A stretch of DNA of 6,639 nt. Source: Bacteroidales bacterium (GTDB taxonomy: Bacteria; Bacteroidota; Bacteroidia; Bacteroidales; JAADJA01). Every line of letters starts with the position of its first letter. Positions within the stretch are counted from its first letter, which is position 1. Location of the stretch: positions 1-6,639 of the forward strand of contig JAIORT010000394.1 of the NCBI GenBank assembly GCA_021107975.1, in the 5' to 3' direction. A program made the translations under genes and the position numbers. The notes under the pieces were generated by a model. The model saw nothing but the letters and a program-made list of their open reading frames with translations, did no database searches and had not been told where the DNA came from. Shown piece after piece: positions 1-5,871 of the stretch.

Positions 1-164
1 AACAAAAACAAATAGTTCAAAAATTAGATGCCCTTTCAGCCGAAACCAAAAAATTAGAAAGCATTTATCATCAAAAAGTTGTAGATTTGGAGGAGTTGAA
101 AAAATCAATCTTGCAAAAGGCATTTGCAGGAGAATTAAAAACTGAAAAAGCAATTGCAATATGA
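1..164 (+). CDS. hsdS: Type I restriction-modification specificity subunit HsdS, C-terminal end (partial)
   Basis: HsdS carries the target-recognition domains of the HsdM2S methyltransferase and of the HsdR2M2S restriction complex. Only the last 53 codons are present, read from base 3 to the TGA at 162-164. They encode an amphipathic, charged helix (QIVQKLDALSAETKKLE, then LEELKKSILQKAFAGEL). This is the typical distal conserved region of HsdS, which forms the coiled-coil spacer between the two recognition domains and contacts HsdM. The QKAFxGEL ending is characteristic of the family. The TGA overlaps the ATG of the next gene (ATGA at 161-164), which points to translational coupling. The recognition domains lie upstream, so the target sequence cannot be inferred. 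The family call rests on recall of the tail motif plus the adjacent hsdR. Confidence 0.88.
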   Translation, partial: QKQIVQKLDALSAETKKLESIYHQKVVDLEELKKSILQKAFAGELKTEKAIAI

Positions 165-1036
165 GTACAAAAATATCCATACGATTTTTTGACGACCGCG
201 AAGTTCGTGCCTTATGGGACGAGCAAAATGCAAAGTGGTGGTTTTCGGTGTTGGATATTGTTGCCGTGCTTACCAACCAAAACGATTACACCAAAACCCG
301 TAACTATTGGAAATACCTTAAAGCCAAACTAAAGAAAGAAGGTAGTCAAGTGGTTAGTGCCACTACCCAGTTGAAATTGGTCGCACCGGACGGCAAAAAA
401 CGCTTGTCCGATATGCTCGATTACAATGGCATTATTGCCTTGGGCAAAACATTTCCCGGAACAAAAGCCAACCGCTTTATTGAATGGTTTACCTTCAGCG
501 ATGAAAGTATAGACGGAAAAAGTAAAACAAAAGCTTATGCCTTGTTTGAAAGTTCTTTTATCAACAGTATTGAAGTAGGCACAACCAAGGGATTGCAACA
601 AATACACGCCTATTTGTTTGGTGGTCTGTATGACTTTGCCGGACAAATAAGGCAAAAAAACATTTCAAAAGGAGGATTTCAATTTGCGGTTTCTCACTTT
701 CTTGGCAACACGCTTAAACAAATACAAGCAATGCCCGAAACTACTTTTGATGAAATAGTTGAGAAATATATAGAAATGAACATTGCGCATCCATTTTTGG
801 AAGGCAACGGCAGAAGCACTCGAATATGGCTTGATTTGATATTGAAAAAACGCCTGAAAAAATGTGTTGATTGGAGTAAAATAAGCAAAACTGATTATAT
901 GAATGCAATGGCACAAAGCTCGGTAAACAGCAAGCTCCTAAAAGAACTGTTAAAAGATGCTGTAACCACCGAAATAGATAGTAGAGAAATGTTTATGAAA
1001 GGGATTGACTATTCATATTATTACGAAGAAGATTAA
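161..1036 (+). CDS. BRO-N/Fic fusion protein: predicted class III Fic AMP-transferase in the hsd operon
   Basis: A 291-residue protein with two parts. Residues ~4-112 look like a BRO-N (phage antirepressor/RhuM-like) domain: IRFFDD..VRALWDE...WWFSVLDIVAVLT, then YWKYLKAKLKKEG, LKLVAPDGKKRLSD and FIEW. Residues ~115-291 form a Fic domain. The active-site loop is HPFLEGNGRSTR (210-221), matching HxFx(D/E)GNGRxxR, with H210 as catalytic base and E214 as the metal ligand position. The flap region is LYDFAGQIR (156-164). Fic enzymes usually move AMP from ATP to a hydroxyl side chain of a target protein. The C-terminus (S285-YYY-E289) corresponds to the autoinhibitory helix of class III enzymes such as Neisseria meningitidis Fic, which is controlled by oligomeric state and self-AMPylation and whose known targets include gyrase. 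The start is fixed by ATGA overlap with hsdS, and hsdR begins 5 nt after the stop. The target here is unknown. A role as toxin, restriction regulator or phage-sensing module is inference. All visible catalytic residues are intact. Confidence 0.9.
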   Translation: MSTKISIRFFDDREVRALWDEQNAKWWFSVLDIVAVLTNQNDYTKTRNYWKYLKAKLKKEGSQVVSATTQLKLVAPDGKKRLSDMLDYNGIIALGKTFPGTKANRFIEWFTFSDESIDGKSKTKAYALFESSFINSIEVGTTKGLQQIHAYLFGGLYDFAGQIRQKNISKGGFQFAVSHFLGNTLKQIQAMPETTFDEIVEKYIEMNIAHPFLEGNGRSTRIWLDLILKKRLKKCVDWSKISKTDYMNAMAQSSVNSKLLKELLKDAVTTEIDSREMFMKGIDYSYYYEED

Positions 1037-1041
1037 TAGAA

Positions 1042-3390
1042 ATGAACGAAGCTGAAACAAGAGCAGAATTAATAGACCCAAAACTAAAAGCCAATAGTTG
1101 GGGCGTTATTGAAGGTTCAAAAATCCTTCGTGAACGCAATGTATGTAAAATTACAGACGGCAGAATTCAAGTTGGTGGTGGCAGAAAAAAGCCACTGATT
1201 GCTGATTACATTCTGGTTTACAAAGGAATTAAACTTGCTGTTGTTGAAGCCAAAAGCGATGAACTGGAAGTTGGCGAAGGTGTAGCACAAGCAAAACTCT
1301 ATGCTCAAAAACTAAACTTAGATTACACCTACTCTACCAACGGAAAAGAAATTTATCAAATCTGTATGAAAACAGGCGAGGAAAAACTCGTTGGCGATTT
1401 TCTTACACCACAAGAGTTATGGAGTGTAACTTATCCAAAAACAAACGAGCCGGGCGCTGAGCTTGTCGAAGCGTGGCGGGATAAATTTTCATCTATTCCT
1501 TTTGAAGATAAATCGGGAACCTGGCAACCAAGATACTATCAGGAAATTGCAGTTAAAAACGCTTTAGAAGCGATTGCAAATAACAAAGACCGCATACTCT
1601 TAACCCTTGCCACAGGAACAGGAAAAACGCCAATTGCTTTTCAAATTGCCTGGAAACTGTTTTATACTCGCTGGAATTTAAACCGAGACGGCAAAAGACG
1701 ACCACGTATTTTGTTTCTTGCCGACCGTAATATTTTGGCAGACCAGGCGTATAATTCTTTTTCGGCATTTCCTGAAGATGCAATGGTTCGTATAAAACCA
1801 AAGGATATTAAAAAGAAAGGAAAAGTGCCAACAAACGGCAGTATCTTTTTTACTATTTTTCAGTCGTTTATGTCAGGAACGGATGAAGATGGAAATTCTG
1901 AACCATACTTTGGCGAATATCCAAAAGACTTTTTCGATTTTATAATTATTGACGAGTGTCACCGTGGCGGAGCAAATGACGAAAGTAACTGGAGAGAAAT
2001 ATTAGACTATTTTTCACCGGCCGTTCAGTTGGGTTTAACCGCCACACCAAAGCGAAAAGACAATGTTGATACTTACCGATATTTTGGTGAACCGGTTTAT
2101 ATCTATTCGTTAAAAGAAGGAATTAACGATGGCTTTTTAACACCTTTCAAAATAAAGCGAATTAAAACCACTCTTGATGATTATATCTATACAAGTGATG
2201 ATAATATAATTGAGGGCGAAATTGAAGAAGGGAAATTATATACCGAACCCGATTTTAACAGAATAATTGAGATTAAAGAACGAGAAGCAAAACGTGTTAA
2301 GATTTTTATGGACGAAATCAATCAGAATGAAAAAGCGATTGTTTTTTGTGCTACCCAAGACCACGCAGCAGCAGTACGTGATTTGGTAAATCAATACAAA
2401 AAAAGCAAAGACCCAAATTATTGTGTTCGTGTAACAGCAAATGACGGAGAAATAGGCGAACAGTTTTTAAGAGAATTTCAAGACAACGAAAAAACAATTC
2501 CGACAATTCTTACTACTTCACAAAAACTTTCAACCGGAGTTGATGCCCGAAATATCCGTAATATTATTTTAATGCGTCCGGTAAATCAGATAATTGAATT
2601 TAAACAAATTGTAGGTCGTGGAACTCGTCTTTTTGACGGCAAAGAGTTTTTTACAATCTACGATTTTGTAGATGCTTATTTACAATTCTCAGACCCCGAA
2701 TGGGATGGAGAGCCAATAGAACCGACAGAATATAAAACAGGTGAGCAAAAAAAATCAGAAGTAAAGGAGAAAGACGAAGATTACGAAGAAAAAGAAAGAC
2801 CCTCTAAAATAAAAGTGAAATTGAAAGACGGCAAAGAAAGAGAAATACAACATATGATTGCCACTTCATTTTGGAGTGCAGATGGTAAACCAATTTCGGC
2901 ACAGGAGTTTTTAGAAAATCTGTTTGGCGAACTTCCTAATTTCTTTAAAGATGAAAAGGAATTACGAGAAATTTGGAGTAATCCGATAACAAGAAAAACA
3001 TTACTCGAAAAATTAGATGATGCAGGTTTCGGTAAAGAGGAATTAGCAACTCTGCAAAAACTAATAAATGCAGAGAAAAGTGATTTATTCGATGTTTTGG
3101 AATATGTGTTTGATAGCGAGATAAAACCAATAACAAGAGAGGAAAGAGCAACAAGAGCAAAAGCCACAATTTTTGCATTGCTGAATGATAAGCAAAAAGA
3201 ATTCATCGAATTTGTATTGAGTAAATATGTAGAAGCAGGAGTAACAGAACTTGACCAGGATAAATTACCAATTCTACTTAAAACAAAATATCAATCGTTG
3301 GAAGATGCTATGGGGATTTTAGGCGATGTTCAAAATATAAGTTCGCTGTTCATAGAGTTTCAGAAACATTTATACGAAAAAGTAGCATAA
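1042..3390 (+). CDS. hsdR: Type I restriction endonuclease subunit R, EcoEI/type IB-like
   Basis: The motor and nuclease subunit of a type I restriction enzyme: with HsdM and HsdS it translocates DNA using ATP and cuts far from the unmethylated target. Domains in order: an N-terminal PD-(D/E)xK nuclease (residues ~1-130; D55, E69, K71 in VVEAKS); then SF2 helicase domains with Walker A ATGTGKT (190-196), DECH box (304-307), motif III LTATP (332-336), TTSQKLSTGVDARN (motif V area) and motif VI QIVGRGTR (522-529). A charged Lys/Glu-rich linker (~555-600) follows, then an EcoEI_R_C-type C-terminal domain (IQHMIATSFWSADGKPISAQEF, EKSDLFDVLEYV, DKQKEFIEFVLSKYV). The 782 aa are close to the usual length (~800), and no lesions are seen. 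One oddity is a GC-rich insert encoding about residues 136-143 between nuclease and helicase. The start lies 5 nt after the fic stop, and the stop overlaps a short downstream ATG (TAATG). It is expected to act in the cytoplasm against incoming phage or plasmid DNA. Confidence 0.96.
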   Translation: MNEAETRAELIDPKLKANSWGVIEGSKILRERNVCKITDGRIQVGGGRKKPLIADYILVYKGIKLAVVEAKSDELEVGEGVAQAKLYAQKLNLDYTYSTNGKEIYQICMKTGEEKLVGDFLTPQELWSVTYPKTNEPGAELVEAWRDKFSSIPFEDKSGTWQPRYYQEIAVKNALEAIANNKDRILLTLATGTGKTPIAFQIAWKLFYTRWNLNRDGKRRPRILFLADRNILADQAYNSFSAFPEDAMVRIKPKDIKKKGKVPTNGSIFFTIFQSFMSGTDEDGNSEPYFGEYPKDFFDFIIIDECHRGGANDESNWREILDYFSPAVQLGLTATPKRKDNVDTYRYFGEPVYIYSLKEGINDGFLTPFKIKRIKTTLDDYIYTSDDNIIEGEIEEGKLYTEPDFNRIIEIKEREAKRVKIFMDEINQNEKAIVFCATQDHAAAVRDLVNQYKKSKDPNYCVRVTANDGEIGEQFLREFQDNEKTIPTILTTSQKLSTGVDARNIRNIILMRPVNQIIEFKQIVGRGTRLFDGKEFFTIYDFVDAYLQFSDPEWDGEPIEPTEYKTGEQKKSEVKEKDEDYEEKERPSKIKVKLKDGKEREIQHMIATSFWSADGKPISAQEFLENLFGELPNFFKDEKELREIWSNPITRKTLLEKLDDAGFGKEELATLQKLINAEKSDLFDVLEYVFDSEIKPITREERATRAKATIFALLNDKQKEFIEFVLSKYVEAGVTELDQDKLPILLKTKYQSLEDAMGILGDVQNISSLFIEFQKHLYEKVA
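1447..1480 (+). repeat. GC-rich palindromic-repeat-like insert inside hsdR
   Basis: This 34-nt stretch is about 74% G+C (25 of 34 bases) inside AT-rich coding sequence. It contains the core GCTGAGCTTGTCGAAGC. That core resembles the dispersed imperfect palindrome (CTGAGCTTGTCGAAG type) found in many copies in numerous bacterial genomes; this identification is from memory. CGCT and AGCG flank an 11-nt loop and can pair. It reads in frame as EPGAELVEAWR. HsdR relatives as I recall them run directly from a conserved Asn to AWRD+F, so about 8 residues (136-143) look extra here. The reading frame is kept. Confidence 0.55.
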
Positions 3391-3476
3391 TGAAAAGAGA
3401 AGCCAACCCAAAAGCCATACACATCCCGATGAAGAATCGGGAAGAGTATGTCTTGTCATCGCACAGGAAGAAATGA
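3390..3476 (+). pseudogene. Short 28-codon frame overlapping the hsdR stop, possible gene remnant
   Basis: An ATG at 3390-3392 shares its A with the hsdR stop (TAATG) and opens a 28-residue frame, MKREANPKAIHIPMKN followed by REEYVLSSHRKK, ending at TGA 3474-3476. The overlap is the kind seen between coupled operon genes, so this may be the truncated start of a gene that once followed hsdR. In the +2 frame just after the middle, VIAQEEMKIGKLSLAS (3455-3502) also reads like protein, which would fit a frameshifted remnant. I recognise no family. It could equally be non-coding leader sequence, and confidence is low. Confidence 0.25.
3424..3442. repeat. Perfect 7-bp inverted repeat in the hsdR/hydrolase junction
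   Basis: TCCCGAT (3424-3430) and ATCGGGA (3436-3442) are exact reverse complements around a 5-nt loop, GAAGA. No T-run follows, so it does not look like a standard intrinsic terminator. Similar TCCCGAT...ATCGGGA hairpins are, from memory, a recurrent intergenic repeat in Bacteroidota. It could be such a dispersed repeat, an RNA processing or stability hairpin, or the scar of a rearrangement. Confidence 0.5.
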
Positions 3477-3534
3477 AAATTGGGAAATTATCACTGGCTT
3501 CATGAAAAAATATTCACAAAAAAATAACAATGAC

Positions 3535-4956
3535 ATGAAAAGCAAAGAATTATTAAAAAATGCATCATTCATTGTGCAGAACGGGGTTAGAATCCTGACA
3601 GTTCAGGGAACTCCATATCAAATGGGATATCAACATGGATATTTATTAGCTGATAGAATTTATAGAATGATAAATGAAACACTTTTAGCAACAATTGCTT
3701 ATATCGCCAAACAAACAGGAAACGATAATGATACTGCGGAACAAATGTTTTGGGAAGGGCGAAAGATTGCAGAACCTTTTTTGCCTGAAGAATTTAGGGA
3801 GGAGATGCAGGGTATTACTGATGGAGTAAATGCAGCAGGAGTGGCTGTTGGTCTGGAACAAATTATGTTATGGAACACCAATTATGATCAGTGGTGTATT
3901 TATTGCCATCCAAATTACCGGACACATAATGGTATAAAGAAAAACATCCATCACAATACAATGTTTACTCCTGTTGGGGGAGGGTGCAGTAGCTTTTGTG
4001 CTTGGGATGAGCATGCAGGGGGTGATGGTAAATTAATTTTTGGAAAAAATGAAGATAACTTCAATATGCCGGCACAATTAGAAAATCGGATTATGATAGT
4101 TGCTTCACCTCAAAATGGATATGGTCATATATTTATGTCATACCCTGGAATGATTGGACTTGACGGAGGATTTAATGAAGCTGGTCTTGAAGTGATGACT
4201 CAATTAAACTCTATGCAGTATGAAACAATGGCAGGTTGTGGAATTGCAATATTCACGAGGTTACTTCTAACACATGCTTCAACTTTAGACGAGTCTATTG
4301 ATATTTTTAATAACACTCCCCGATGTGCGGGAATTGCGTATCATGTTGCTGATGCTAATGCTAAAGAGGCAGTGGTGGTCGAAACATCATCGAAATATGT
4401 TGCATTTCGTTATCCTGAAAATGATTCAAAAGTATTATGGCAAAGCAATAACTCCAATTGTTATCCGGGTTGGATGGGCTACTCTGGCTATAATATGGTG
4501 AAAGATCAGGCACTTGTAAATGAACTGACAGACGTAGCGACAATTGACAACTGGCAGGAAAGTTTAAGAGACCCAAAAAACCTTTTTGTCCAAGCGCCAA
4601 GTCGGTTCCTAAGATATAGGGAATTACTCGAGCAATACTATGGAAACATAACAATTGAAAATGCTATTACAATATTAAGTGACCGTTTCGATCCATATAC
4701 GCAGCAAACGCGATCCAAATACACTCCTTCAACAAGTAATAATATTCTTTGCACAATATGTGCTTTATATCCGGATATTACATATTACGCTGATGAGCCC
4801 GTTGGAGAGTTTAAAGCTCATGTTGCAAATATGTGGAGCATGGTTACCTATCCGAAGACAGGTGATTTCTGGGTAGCAATAAATGACTTCCCTGCACAAT
4901 ACGGAGGTTATGAATACTTTAATTTAAATAACTTATTAAGTAAATTACGGAAATAA
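3535..4956 (+). CDS. C45-family autoproteolytic acyltransferase/hydrolase (penicillin acyltransferase-like NTN hydrolase)
   Basis: The protein resembles acyl-CoA:6-aminopenicillanic acid acyltransferase (AAT) and related C45 NTN hydrolases, which cleave themselves at a Gly-Cys bond and use the freed N-terminal Cys to make or break amide bonds. With the start at 3535 it has 473 aa. Supporting signals: the N-terminal GTPYQMGYQHG motif (25-35); GGGCSSFCAW, with C151 as likely nucleophile preceded by G150 at the self-cleavage point; GKNEDNF, with N172 and D174 matching the family's (R/K)NxD motif; and a C-terminal WVAINDFPA segment. A fungal AAT is near 357 aa, so this bacterial form is longer. 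ATGs at 3448 and 3502 are alternative starts, but the first would draw residues from the junction hairpin region; 3535 has an A-rich leader and lies close to the domain. No signal peptide is visible with any of these starts, so a cytoplasmic location is likely. The substrate is unknown; peptides, N-acyl amino acids and acylated amines are possible. The lipoprotein gene starts 20 nt downstream. Confidence 0.85.
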   Translation: MKSKELLKNASFIVQNGVRILTVQGTPYQMGYQHGYLLADRIYRMINETLLATIAYIAKQTGNDNDTAEQMFWEGRKIAEPFLPEEFREEMQGITDGVNAAGVAVGLEQIMLWNTNYDQWCIYCHPNYRTHNGIKKNIHHNTMFTPVGGGCSSFCAWDEHAGGDGKLIFGKNEDNFNMPAQLENRIMIVASPQNGYGHIFMSYPGMIGLDGGFNEAGLEVMTQLNSMQYETMAGCGIAIFTRLLLTHASTLDESIDIFNNTPRCAGIAYHVADANAKEAVVVETSSKYVAFRYPENDSKVLWQSNNSNCYPGWMGYSGYNMVKDQALVNELTDVATIDNWQESLRDPKNLFVQAPSRFLRYRELLEQYYGNITIENAITILSDRFDPYTQQTRSKYTPSTSNNILCTICALYPDITYYADEPVGEFKAHVANMWSMVTYPKTGDFWVAINDFPAQYGGYEYFNLNNLLSKLRK

Positions 4957-4976
4957 AGCCCATAAAAAATTGAATT

Positions 4977-5711
4977 ATGAGAACAAGATTATTAATAGTG
5001 TTTTTCGTTTCATTTGTTTTTTTCGGATGTAGTAGTAGAATAAACAACGGAAAAGAGTTAATAAAAAAAATCCACAACACTTATGACGGTAAATGGTTCA
5101 AAAAAATAGCCTTTGAACAAAATTCATATTTTTATAAAAACGATAGTATATACAAAAAACAGATTTGGTACGAGACATATCAGTTCCCGGGCAAGTTGGC
5201 TATAAAATACGACAGCATTTCTAGTGGTGACGGACTTTTATTCGCCAACGATACTTTAAGCGTTTTTCGTGCAGGTGAAATCATATCGCAAAAACGCAGG
5301 ATACACGATTTAGTTGTTTTATCAATGGATATATGTTCTCAGGATGTCGGAAAAACGATTAGTCAGCTAAATGAACTTGGTTACGATTTAACTAAAATGC
5401 ATATCAATATTTGGAACGGAAAAGAAGCGTATGTAGTAGGAGCTGAAAAAGGGGATACCACAAGCAAACAGTTCTGGATAGAAAAAGAAAGATTGATTTT
5501 TGTACGAATGCTTTCGATTGAAAATGGACAGTACAAAGAAATAATATTTGATGATTATACCAAATTTAACGATTCGTGGATTGAACAAACTGTAATATTT
5601 AAGTTAGATGGTAAAATCTTTATGAAAGAGGAATATTTCAACATAAGGGCACCCAACAGCATCAACCCAAACAATTTCAATCCCAATAACTTTAAAAATT
5701 TAAAATGGTAA
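4977..5711 (+). CDS. Predicted lipoprotein with LolA-like fold
   Basis: A 244-aa protein starting with a lipoprotein signal peptide: MRTR, a hydrophobic stretch (L5-F16), and lipobox-like FFGC with C18 as the lipidated residue. Ser at +2 and no acidic cluster after the Cys suggest anchoring at the periplasmic face, not surface export. The mature part has TYDGKWFKKIAFEQNSYFY (35-53), PGKLAIKYDSISSGDGLLFANDTLSVF, WNGKEAYVVGA (146-156) and QFWIEKERLIFVRM (165-178). This alternating beta pattern with paired aromatic residues resembles Bacteroidota proteins annotated as outer-membrane lipoprotein-sorting (LolA/LolB-like fold). That assignment is from memory and tentative, and a true lipoprotein carrier role is not implied. 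The C-terminus repeats NPNNF twice (230-239). It lies 20 nt after the hydrolase gene in the same direction, so the two are probably co-transcribed. The stop codon sits within a small hairpin. Confidence 0.75.
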   Translation: MRTRLLIVFFVSFVFFGCSSRINNGKELIKKIHNTYDGKWFKKIAFEQNSYFYKNDSIYKKQIWYETYQFPGKLAIKYDSISSGDGLLFANDTLSVFRAGEIISQKRRIHDLVVLSMDICSQDVGKTISQLNELGYDLTKMHINIWNGKEAYVVGAEKGDTTSKQFWIEKERLIFVRMLSIENGQYKEIIFDDYTKFNDSWIEQTVIFKLDGKIFMKEEYFNIRAPNSINPNNFNPNNFKNLKW

Positions 5712-5723
5712 TTTCAATTACCA
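5706..5723 (+). terminator. Weak hairpin at the lipoprotein stop codon, possible terminator
   Basis: TGGTAAT (5706-5712) pairs exactly with ATTACCA (5717-5723) around a TTCA loop. The lipoprotein stop TAA (5709-5711) lies in the left arm. The stem is AT-rich, and the following bases (ATTAAAAATGG, then TTTTT at 5740-5744) do not form an immediate U-tract. Its position before an independent promoter fits transcription ending here, but the evidence is weak. Confidence 0.35.
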
Positions 5724-5779
5724 ATTAAAAATGGTTATGTTTTTAAAAAACTTGATGTCAGGGAAAAAGTATTTATTGA

Positions 5780-5849
5780 AGCTCAAAATAATTATGTTTA
5801 GAGCTTGCTACTGTTAAAAAATGAGCTATATTTGCATAGAATATGAGCT
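5780..5849. promoter_or_regulatory. Four AGCT cores at exact 22-bp spacing, candidate operator
   Basis: AGCT occurs at 5780-5783, 5802-5805, 5824-5827 and 5846-5849, each 22 bp from the next. The last three extend to GAGCT, and the last two to ATGAGCT. The first reads AAGCTC, the reverse complement of the GAGCTT at 5801-5806. The second touches the -33 TTG, the third abuts the -7 box and the fourth lies just after the predicted start of transcription. Spacing near two helical turns would place the sites on one face of the DNA. The downstream protein has a predicted winged helix and could be the ligand. The spacing is directly visible; function is inferred. Confidence 0.45.
5805..5834 (+). promoter_or_regulatory. 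Bacteroidota-type promoter for the second fic gene
   Basis: TATATTTG at 5827-5834 matches the Bacteroidota -7 consensus TAnnTTTG exactly. TTG at 5805-5807 stands 19 nt upstream, the usual place for the -33 element. Transcription would start near 5840, giving a leader of about 30 nt before the ATG at 5872. The 160-bp gap in front of that gene supports an independent promoter. AGCT repeats overlap both elements. Confidence 0.7.
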
Positions 5850-5871
5850 GTAAAATTAATGTTGGTTTAAT

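Noticed and set aside
1..164. Phase-variable inverted repeats of the kind used in hsdS shufflons
   Set aside because: Only the last ~160 bp of hsdS are in the window, and no partner repeat is visible downstream, so inversion cannot be assessed.
2781..3206. A 141-codon open frame on the minus strand inside hsdR
   Set aside because: It lies wholly antisense to the conserved C-terminal domain of HsdR, is Ser/Phe/Leu-rich as expected of a shadow frame, and has no promoter or recognisable motif.
3448..3534. Extended N-terminus for the hydrolase beginning at ATG 3448
   Set aside because: The extra residues MSCHRTGRNENWEIITGF overlap the junction hairpin region and remnant frame and match nothing in the family. 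The domain begins shortly after the ATG at 3535. The longer start is not excluded, since GGAAGAG precedes it.
4298..4501. A 67-codon plus-strand frame, and overlapping antisense frames at 4361-4654 and 4679-4876
   Set aside because: All sit inside the intact hydrolase gene, in other frames, and show no protein family features.
5731..5817. A 28-codon frame starting MVMFLKNLMSGKKYLL between the lipoprotein and the second fic gene
   Set aside because: It ends within the promoter and phased-box region, has no clear upstream signal, and looks like chance in AT-rich DNA.
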